NCBI GenBank assembly: GCA_023424865.1
Contig: JAFADM010000596.1
Coordinates: 1-6,467, forward strand
Reading direction: 5' to 3'
DNA from: Bacillota bacterium
Lineage (GTDB): Bacteria; Bacillota_A; Clostridia; DSM-8532
Length of the DNA stretch: 6,467 nt
The first letter of the stretch is position 1. Each line of letters starts with the position of its first letter. The position numbers and the translations under genes were made by a program. The notes beneath the pieces are model-generated. The model did not search any database, was not told where the DNA came from, and worked only from the letters and a program-made list of their open reading frames with translations. Positions 1 to 4,707 of the stretch are shown piece by piece.

Positions 1-1313
1 GCGTTATGATAGGTACCTGCGCCATTGTGATTATGCTTTCCCTGGGTCTTGCCATGGACAGGAACTTCCTGGCCCAGCTCAATCAAATGGGCAATATCAT
101 GCAGATTCAGGTTTATAATTACAATGAAGGCGGTAAAACCTCCGAGGGAAAGGATATTCCTACCCTTGACGATAATATGATCTCCGAGTTCACAAAGATT
201 GAGGGGGTTCAGGGGGCCACTCCCATACTCAATATCAGTCTTAAAATGGGTGCGGATAAGTATTACGGCTGGGCAAACGTTATGGGTATAAAAACCGACA
301 TGTTTAGCATGCTGGACATTCCCATAGGCGAGGGAAGAGGCCTCCAGGAAGGGGACACCGACCAGATGGTGGTTGGTGGCTATGTTGCCCAGCAGCTTTA
401 CAATCCTAAATCCAGACGCTGGGATCCGGCGCCCGAAGGCTTTAATCTCATGGAAGAAAAGGTAACTCTAAGCTGGGATATGTCCTACGGTGAGTCTTCT
501 TCCGGCGGCAATACAGGTTCCGGCAGCAAAAAGAAGGTAAAGCCGGTAAACGTGGATGTGGTGGGCGTCATGACTCAAAGCGGCGGAAATTATGATTGGT
601 CCGTCATCATGCCTATTGAAACGGTAAAAAAGTATCAAAAGGAAATGGAAAAGTATAATAAGCAAAACGGCGGCAGCTCCGGAGGAGGAGTACGAATATC
701 CTATTCTTCCAGTTACAGTACATCAAACTCATCCGGAACGCAAACCGGTTATAATCAGGCCATTGTAAAGGTAAAAAGCATTGACGATGTGGTGTCAGTA
801 ATGGAGCAGATACAGACCTATGGTTATAACACCTATAGCCCTGTTCAGATGCTTGAGGATATGAAGGCCCAATATGCCGGCTTGAGACAGATTCTTGGAG
901 GCATCGGTGTTATGGCATTTATTATCGCCGCCATCGGTATTGCCAATACTATGTATATGTCCATCTATGAAAGAACACGGGAAATTGGTATAATAAAGGT
1001 CATTGGCGCAAGGTTAGGGGATATCCGGCGGCTTTTCATGCTGGAAGCGGGCTGGATAGGCATATTCGGAGGCGTTTGCGGTGTATTATTAAGCTTTTTG
1101 GCCTCCTATCTCTTAAACCGGTTCAATGTCAGTGTGGGCGGATCTGTTATATGGACACCCGAAGGTGAGCAAAAGCTGGATTCCTCCTATATTCCCTTTT
1201 GGCTTGCACTGGCAGCATTTACCTTTTCCACCTTTGCAAGTTTGCTTGCAGGACTCATGCCTTCAACCAGGGCCATGCGCTTAAGCGTTATGAAAGCCCT
1301 GCGGCAGGATTAA
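1..1313 (+). CDS. ABC transporter permease, MacB/FtsX family (5' partial)
   Basis: Membrane permease of a MacB/YknZ-like ABC system, which in known members works with a separate ATPase and often a membrane-fusion protein to export substrates or act on the cell envelope. The frame is open to the left edge. The first visible ATG (base 6) falls inside what looks like the first membrane helix (IVIMLSLGLAM), so the true start is upstream. Numbering from that Met: residues 20-295 are the extracytoplasmic MacB periplasmic-core-like domain, with two Ser/Gly-rich stretches (about 161-175 and 221-247). Helices lie at about 296-318, 347-369 and 397-419. The conserved cytoplasmic loop YERTREIGIIKVIGA (321-335) and the C-terminal PSTRAMRLSVMKALR are typical of FtsX domains. 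The stop is TAA, followed by a terminator, so this is probably the last gene of an operon whose ATPase lies upstream. The substrate cannot be told from the sequence. Confidence 0.93.
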   Translation, partial: VMIGTCAIVIMLSLGLAMDRNFLAQLNQMGNIMQIQVYNYNEGGKTSEGKDIPTLDDNMISEFTKIEGVQGATPILNISLKMGADKYYGWANVMGIKTDMFSMLDIPIGEGRGLQEGDTDQMVVGGYVAQQLYNPKSRRWDPAPEGFNLMEEKVTLSWDMSYGESSSGGNTGSGSKKKVKPVNVDVVGVMTQSGGNYDWSVIMPIETVKKYQKEMEKYNKQNGGSSGGGVRISYSSSYSTSNSSGTQTGYNQAIVKVKSIDDVVSVMEQIQTYGYNTYSPVQMLEDMKAQYAGLRQILGGIGVMAFIIAAIGIANTMYMSIYERTREIGIIKVIGARLGDIRRLFMLEAGWIGIFGGVCGVLLSFLASYLLNRFNVSVGGSVIWTPEGEQKLDSSYIPFWLALAAFTFSTFASLLAGLMPSTRAMRLSVMKALRQD

Positions 1314-1326
1314 TAAAGTTAAAAAC

Positions 1327-1362
1327 GGGCAGGCTTCTCTGATGAGGGGCCTCCCTTTTTTT
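1327..1362 (+). terminator. Intrinsic terminator after the permease gene
   Basis: GGG (1327-1329) and AGGCTTCTC (1331-1339) pair with GAGGGGCCTCCC (1344-1355). This gives a 12-pair stem with C1330 bulged, two G-T pairs and a TGAT loop, followed directly by seven T (1356-1362). It lies 13 bases past the permease stop and separates that operon from the hydrolase gene. Confidence 0.88.
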
Positions 1363-1369
1363 ATCTGAA

Positions 1370-1378
1370 TGGTATAAA
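1370..1378 (+). promoter_or_regulatory. Possible extended -10 promoter for the hydrolase gene
   Basis: TGG followed by TATAAA (1373-1378) fits an extended -10 element (TGn-TATAAT). The -35 region would fall on the terminator arm and T tract and has no good match, which is tolerated in extended -10 promoters. Transcription would begin near 1385, at the foot of the next hairpin. It is the best promoter candidate I see between the terminator and the hydrolase start. Confidence 0.35.
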
Positions 1379-1385
1379 ATTTTAT

Positions 1386-1421
1386 GGCAGGCCTCCTGAC
1401 TGAATCTTAGGAGAGCTTGCC
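1386..1421 (+). other. Strong hairpin in the 5' leader of the hydrolase gene
   Basis: GGCAGGC (1386-1392) pairs with GCTTGCC (1415-1421), including one G-T pair, and CTCCT (1393-1397) pairs with AGGAG (1409-1413), with A1414 bulged and an 11-base loop. Only three T follow, so it is a poor terminator. If the extended -10 at 1373 is used, the hairpin sits at the very 5' end of the mRNA, where such stems commonly protect transcripts. A back-up terminator for the permease operon is the alternative. Confidence 0.5.
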
Positions 1422-1475
1422 TTTGATCTGTCCATATAAAAAGTTCTATTTTGAATGATGATGGTGAGAAAGACG

Positions 1476-2354
1476 ATGGCAATGAAGTGGGAGGGAAAAA
1501 ATTCAGATAAAGGCTGCCGTTTTGAAACCTGGTCTTTCGAAGGATCAGATAAATTACAACTGGCAGCCTATAAATGGCTGCCTCTGGGCGAAACCAAGGC
1601 GGTTGCCGTGCTTGTACACGGTCTCGGAGAGCATGCTTTGCGCTTTATTGAATATGCCTCCTTTTTTGCTTCTCAGGGAACAGCCACCTTTTCAATGGAC
1701 TTACCAGGCCATGGGCGTTCGCCTGGAAAAAGAGGGCATATGGGCGACAGAGCCCTTTTACTGAAGTACATTGAAAGCCTGATGGAAGCAGCTTCAGCCC
1801 AATATCCGGGGCGGCCACTGTTTCTATACGGACACAGCATGGGTGGAACACTCGTTTTATCCTTTAGGCTCTTTGGAAAAATTCGTCCTAACGGATATAT
1901 TGTCACCTCACCCTGGCTTATGCTGAAAAGACCTGTTTCCACATCCACAGAAAAGCTGTTGAAGGGACTTGCCCGCTTTAAGCCGGATATGATAATAAGA
2001 AGCCCCCTTAACTTAAATGCCGTAACCAGTGTACCCGAAGAAATAAGCCTTTACCGAGAGGATTCCCTTTTGCATACCTCCATTTCACTTCAAACAGCTG
2101 TAGAGTGTTGGGATTCGGCCAATGAAATACTCCGCCGGGGTAGCGAAAAAAGAGGCCGCTTTCTGCTTTTTCACGGTACGGATGACCGCATTTGTTTAGT
2201 GGAAGGCAGCCGTAAGCTGGCCCTTTTGGCACAGGAAGAATGCATCTACAGGGAGTGGCCTCAAAACCGTCATGAGCTCCAGCATGATCGGGACAAATTA
2301 CGGGTAAGACAGGCCATTGCACAATTTATGGAGGATGCAGGTAAGAATTTATAG
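1476..2354 (+). CDS. Alpha/beta hydrolase, monoacylglycerol lipase / lysophospholipase-like
   Basis: Probable serine hydrolase of the Hydrolase_4 (PldB / monoacylglycerol lipase) group, expected to cleave lipid or other carboxylic esters. No signal peptide is visible, so it is likely cytoplasmic. Numbered from this start (292 aa, normal for the family): HGLGEH at 48-53 is the oxyanion-hole strand; MDLPGHGRSPGKRGH at 74-88 is a family hallmark; GHSMG at 119-123 is the nucleophile elbow with Ser121; HGTDDRIC at 233-240 carries the acid Asp237; NRHELQHD at 264-271 carries the likely base His266. The triad is complete. Start choice: ATG 1476 has GGTGAG (1463-1468) seven bases upstream. In-frame ATGs at 1455, 1458 and 1461 would add 5-7 residues but lack a visible ribosome binding site. 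ATG 1482 is also possible. It appears to be a single-gene unit between two hairpins. The natural substrate is unknown. Confidence 0.93.
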   Translation: MAMKWEGKNSDKGCRFETWSFEGSDKLQLAAYKWLPLGETKAVAVLVHGLGEHALRFIEYASFFASQGTATFSMDLPGHGRSPGKRGHMGDRALLLKYIESLMEAASAQYPGRPLFLYGHSMGGTLVLSFRLFGKIRPNGYIVTSPWLMLKRPVSTSTEKLLKGLARFKPDMIIRSPLNLNAVTSVPEEISLYREDSLLHTSISLQTAVECWDSANEILRRGSEKRGRFLLFHGTDDRICLVEGSRKLALLAQEECIYREWPQNRHELQHDRDKLRVRQAIAQFMEDAGKNL

Positions 2355-2364
2355 CCCTTTCAAA

Positions 2365-2381
2365 GCCGCTTATAAAGCGGT
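2365..2381 (+). terminator. Weak terminator-like hairpin after the hydrolase gene
   Basis: CCGCTT (2366-2371) pairs perfectly with AAGCGG (2375-2380) around an ATA loop, extendable by a G-T pair, 11 bases past the stop. The bases after it (TATTAAGATTGATATTT) are A+T-rich but not a clean T tract, so termination may be inefficient or the stem may only protect the 3' end. Confidence 0.45.
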
Positions 2382-2457
2382 ATTAAGATTGATATTTAAT
2401 AAGTAATTAGAAGTAGGTCTATATAATATTAAAATTAGATTACATCACTTAAAGCAA

Positions 2458-2486
2458 TTGATTTTTAATAAAATGTGGTATATTAT
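2458..2486 (+). promoter_or_regulatory. Promoter for the leader and ABC exporter operon
   Basis: TTGATT (2458-2463, 4 of 6 to TTGACA) and TATTAT (2481-2486, 5 of 6 to TATAAT) are separated by exactly 17 bases in a very A+T-rich stretch. An overlapping TGG-TATATT (2476-2484) could act as an extended -10. Transcription would start near 2493, about 35 bases before the leader peptide start. A perfect TATAAT at 2422-2427 lacks a partner -35. No clear operator palindrome was seen between 2382 and 2457, and that stretch contains no convincing gene. Confidence 0.6.
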
Positions 2487-2515
2487 GTTTTATGCACATC
2501 AACTAACACATTTGG

Positions 2516-2523
2516 AAGGAGGT
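2516..2523 (+). promoter_or_regulatory. Near-perfect Shine-Dalgarno site of the leader peptide
   Basis: AAGGAGGT is an almost full complement to the 16S rRNA 3' end. The core AGGAGG ends four bases before ATG 2527 and seven before ATG 2530. It is the strongest ribosome binding site in the window, although it serves the smallest gene, which is a main argument that the short frame is really translated. Confidence 0.8.
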
Positions 2524-2526
2524 CGC

Positions 2527-2646
2527 ATGATGATAAGTCTGTTTAATAGCAGTAATGTGGGATTCGAATTTAATAGCAGGTTTAGACATGCTGCGGCCGA
2601 CCATACCGTTCTCCTTGGGGTTGCACCCCGCAGCAAAAATTTCTGA
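2527..2646 (+). CDS. Leader peptide upstream of the ABC exporter (putative, 39 aa)
   Basis: Short frame of 39 codons (38 if ATG 2530 is used, which has the better spacing to the Shine-Dalgarno site), ending in TGA at 2644-2646. The peptide begins MMISLFNSSNVGFEFNSRFR and ends in GVAPRSKNF. It has no membrane segment, signal peptide or domain that I recognise. A longer frame from TTG 2458 is open but would start inside the promoter. The arguments that it is a real coding sequence are its very strong ribosome binding site, a promoter just upstream, and its place in front of an ABC exporter pair with hairpins between. By analogy with bmrB before bmrCD in B. subtilis, it may act as a regulatory leader whose translation senses ribosome-targeting drugs. 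That role is inference; a small functional protein is the alternative. Confidence 0.6.
   Translation: MMISLFNSSNVGFEFNSRFRHAAADHTVLLGVAPRSKNF
2589..2635 (+). other. Hairpin inside the leader peptide coding sequence
   Basis: TGCTGCGG (2589-2596) is exactly complementary to CCGCAGCA (2628-2635). A competing inner stem GGGG/CCCC (2617-2620 with 2626-2629, loop TTGCA) shares bases 2628-2629. The loop also carries CTCCTT (2611-2616), complementary to AAGGAG in both the leader ribosome binding site (2516-2521) and that of the first ABC gene (2818-2823). Translating ribosomes would melt all of these, so the folding should depend on leader translation. Confidence 0.45.
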
Positions 2647-2658
2647 AACTCTTATAAA

Positions 2659-2701
2659 CCTGGTATTTAACATTCGTAGTCGCGCATAAGTCTATGCCTG
2701 G
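2659..2701 (+). promoter_or_regulatory. Candidate antiterminator pairing
   Basis: CCTGGTAT (2659-2666) can pair with ATGCCTGG (2694-2701): seven pairs, one of them G-T, with one T-T mismatch. It uses the 3' arm of the terminator-like stem at 2679-2702, so the two structures exclude each other. The 5' arm starts 13 bases after the leader stop codon, where a terminating ribosome would cover at least its beginning. Found by hand; stability was not calculated. Confidence 0.35.
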
Positions 2702-2710
2702 CAGTTTTTT
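2679..2710 (+). terminator. Candidate transcription attenuator in the exporter leader
   Basis: GTCG-C-GCATA (2679-2688) pairs with TATGC-C-TGGC (2693-2702): nine pairs including two G-T, with one C-C mismatch and an AGTC loop. AG and six T (2705-2710) follow. It begins 32 bases after the leader peptide stop and about 130 bases before the first ABC gene, so it would stop transcription before the exporter unless prevented. The lower stem is weak, and termination efficiency cannot be judged from sequence alone. Confidence 0.45.
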
Positions 2711-2770
2711 GCATTCATTCCTGAAAACGGTGTACTTTATAGACAACGCTTTTCGCTGTGGATACGTTTG

Positions 2771-2809
2771 ACTGCTGTGCAGTAAGGCTCGACGCGGTTA
2801 GTCGGAGCC
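2771..2809 (+). other. Two adjacent hairpins upstream of the first ABC gene
   Basis: ACTGC/GCAGT (2771-2775 with 2779-2783) form a small stem with a TGT loop. Next to it GGCTC-GAC (2786-2793) pairs with GTC-G-GAGCC (2801-2809), eight pairs with G2804 bulged and a seven-base loop. GCAGT at 2701-2705 beside the T tract could alternatively pair with ACTGC 2771-2775. The stems end eight bases before the ribosome binding site, so the untranslated leader is structured on both sides of the attenuator. Bases 2711-2770 show no convincing gene. Confidence 0.45.
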
Positions 2810-2816
2810 ACCACGG

Positions 2817-2835
2817 AAAGGAGTCTCTCGTCTTT
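2817..2835 (+). promoter_or_regulatory. Self-masking ribosome binding site of the first ABC gene
   Basis: The Shine-Dalgarno AAAGGAG (2817-2823) lies an unusually long 12 bases before ATG 2836. The bases between can fold back on it: GAG (2821-2823) with CTC (2827-2829) and AAAG (2817-2820) with CTTT (2832-2835), with GT bulged and a TCT loop. This would hide the site completely. The stem is short, so the effect may be modest. Confidence 0.4.
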
Positions 2836-4650
2836 ATGAAAAAATTCAAGCTGCTTATGAACTTTTTGCAGGGAAGCAGGAAAACCTACCTCTTTACGGT
2901 CATTTCCGTATTATTACTTACCTTGTTTACGGCGACAATTCCGTTAATCATTAAAACGACCATTGACTCGGTTATTGGTTCGGAACCTCTCAGCCTGTCC
3001 GGCTTCGCATTAAGCTTTGTTGAAGGCATCGGAGGAATTGAGAACATACGGAGCAATCTTTGGATTATCCTTGTTGTCCTGGTTTGTATAACCTTGTTTC
3101 AGGGTGTTTTCATGTTCCTCAAGGGCAAGCTTTCGGCCCTCACCGCACAGACGGCAGGCAAGCGGATAAGGGAAAAGCTTTACAACCATCTGGAGCATCT
3201 GCCCTTTGACTATCACGTGAAGGCCCAGACCGGTGACATTATCCAGCGCTGCACATCGGATTTGGAAACGGTGCAGAACTTTGTGTCGGGGCAGTCGGTG
3301 GAAGCGGCTCAGATTCTCATGCAGGTTGTGGTCGCCCTGTCCATCATGCTTTCGATAAACAGCAAATATACGCTTATGGCTGTTATTTTGATCCCTTTTG
3401 TCTTTTTGATCTCCATCCGCTTCTTTATTGATATGATGAAAATCTTTTTAAAGACGGATGAGGCTGAAGGCGTCATGTCCTCTGCGCTCCAGGAAAACTT
3501 AACCGGGGTCAGAGTGGTAAAAGCCTTTGGGGCTCAAAAATTCGAGATGGACAAATTTGATGAAAAAAATAAAACCTTCAAAGAGCTGAATCTTAAAATT
3601 GTACGGCTGATGGCCAATTTCTGGGCCGGCACCGACGTTATCTGCATGCTGCAGTATGCCCTGGTTATTATGATAGGCACCTACTGGGCCGTTCAGGGAC
3701 AGGTAACCATCGGAACCATACTCGCCTTTGGCTCCTATGCCGGTATGCTGGTTTGGCCCCTTCGAAACCTGGGGCAGATGATGGGCTTTATGGGTCAGGC
3801 TTTCGTCTCCCTGGGCCGCATTCAGGAAATTCTGGACGCCAAGGTGGAGGACTACAAGGCCGGTTCGGACAATGCTTCCATTGGAGGGCAAATTGAGTTC
3901 AAAAACGTGCATTTTGCCTATGAAAAGGATAAGCCTGTTCTGGACGGTATCTCCTTTAAAATAGAAAAGGGTTCAACCGTAGCCATTCTGGGAGCCACAG
4001 GCTCAGGCAAAAGCTCCCTGGTTCATCTTCTGCTGAGGCTTTATGATTTCGACTCAGGCGAGATTTTGATCGATGGGACGGACATTAAGACCATCAGCCG
4101 GGAATGGATGCGCAAAAATGTAGGCATTGTTCTCCAGGAGCCCTTCCTTTTCTCGAAAACCATCTACGATAATATCCGTATTGGCAGTAAATCCTCTGAG
4201 GAAACGGTGATGACGGCCTCAAGGACAGCATCGGTGCATGAGGCCATATCGGACTTTGAAAAGGGCTATGAAACCATGGTGGGTGAAAGAGGCGTGACCT
4301 TATCGGGCGGTCAGCGCCAGCGAATTGCCATTGCCCGTACGGTTGTCAGAGATGTTCCCATTTTGGTCTTTGACGATTCCTTAAGCGCTGTGGATACGGA
4401 AACCGACAGTCATATCCGAAAGGCCCTTAAAAAGCGCCGTAAGGACACCACCACCATTATCATTTCCCACCGTATCACCACACTTGCCGAGGCTGACAAA
4501 ATTCTGGTTCTGGACAAAGGCCGTATTGTGGAATCGGGATCCCATGACGAGCTTATTCGAAGCGGGGGTCCTTACAGCCGAATTTGGTCCATTCAGAGCG
4601 AGTTGGGGGCAGATCTGGAAGAGTCGGACACTGCCCAGGCGATTGTTTGA
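2836..4650 (+). CDS. ABC exporter half-transporter, degenerate-site subunit (BmrC/YheI-like)
   Basis: Multidrug-type ABC exporter subunit, 604 aa, with a six-helix membrane domain fused to an ATPase domain in the cytoplasmic membrane. Helices lie at about 18-38, 75-97, 156-175, 178-199, 267-287 and 292-315. The ATPase domain starts near residue 354: Walker A GATGSGKSS 386-394, Q-loop Gln434 (LQEPF), signature LSGGQ 489-493, Walker B ILVFDD with Asp513, D-loop SAVD 517-520, H-loop His545 (ISHR). The catalytic Glu after Walker B is Asp514, the mark of the subunit holding the inactive ATP site in heterodimeric exporters such as BmrC and TM287. Start: ATG 2836 with AAAGGAG 12 bases before. An in-frame GTG at 2758 would add 26 residues without a ribosome binding site and was not used. 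The partner gene begins 57 bases after the stop. The substrate is unknown; hydrophobic drugs are the family expectation. Confidence 0.95.
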   Translation: MKKFKLLMNFLQGSRKTYLFTVISVLLLTLFTATIPLIIKTTIDSVIGSEPLSLSGFALSFVEGIGGIENIRSNLWIILVVLVCITLFQGVFMFLKGKLSALTAQTAGKRIREKLYNHLEHLPFDYHVKAQTGDIIQRCTSDLETVQNFVSGQSVEAAQILMQVVVALSIMLSINSKYTLMAVILIPFVFLISIRFFIDMMKIFLKTDEAEGVMSSALQENLTGVRVVKAFGAQKFEMDKFDEKNKTFKELNLKIVRLMANFWAGTDVICMLQYALVIMIGTYWAVQGQVTIGTILAFGSYAGMLVWPLRNLGQMMGFMGQAFVSLGRIQEILDAKVEDYKAGSDNASIGGQIEFKNVHFAYEKDKPVLDGISFKIEKGSTVAILGATGSGKSSLVHLLLRLYDFDSGEILIDGTDIKTISREWMRKNVGIVLQEPFLFSKTIYDNIRIGSKSSEETVMTASRTASVHEAISDFEKGYETMVGERGVTLSGGQRQRIAIARTVVRDVPILVFDDSLSAVDTETDSHIRKALKKRRKDTTTIIISHRITTLAEADKILVLDKGRIVESGSHDELIRSGGPYSRIWSIQSELGADLEESDTAQAIV

Positions 4651-4678
4651 TGCTTCCAAGGCAGAAACAACAAGCGCG

Positions 4679-4700
4679 CCGGCATTTGCCGGAGAAAGGA
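4679..4700 (+). promoter_or_regulatory. Intergenic hairpin abutting the second ABC gene's ribosome binding site
   Basis: CCGGC (4679-4683) pairs perfectly with GCCGG (4688-4692) around an ATTT loop, extendable by A4684-T4687 with a two-base loop. The Shine-Dalgarno region AGAAAGGA (4693-4700) follows with no gap and ends seven bases before ATG 4708. No T tract follows, so it is not a terminator. It may tune translation of the second subunit or protect the mRNA between the two genes. Confidence 0.5.
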
Positions 4701-4707
4701 ATGACTC

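Noticed and set aside
2422..2427. Perfect TATAAT as a second promoter
   Set aside because: No -35-like hexamer lies 16-18 bases upstream and no TG extension is present. A match of this kind is expected by chance in so A+T-rich a region.
2458..2526. TTG-initiated extension of the leader peptide by 23 residues
   Set aside because: It would begin inside the predicted promoter, before the expected transcription start, and has no ribosome binding site. The strong site at 2516-2523 points to ATG 2527 or 2530.
2694..2771. 25-codon ATG frame after the leader peptide
   Set aside because: There is no ribosome binding site, and its start lies within the terminator-like stem. Nothing supports translation.
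2758..2835. In-frame upstream GTG that would lengthen the first ABC protein by 26 residues
   Set aside because: There is no ribosome binding site before it, the added residues do not look like an exporter N-terminus, and the stretch holds RNA hairpins and the Shine-Dalgarno for ATG 2836.
2647..2835. Known riboswitch or T-box in the exporter leader
   Set aside because: I could not match the hairpins to the conserved cores of riboswitch classes I know, and no T-box-like motif is present. A covariance-model search would settle it.
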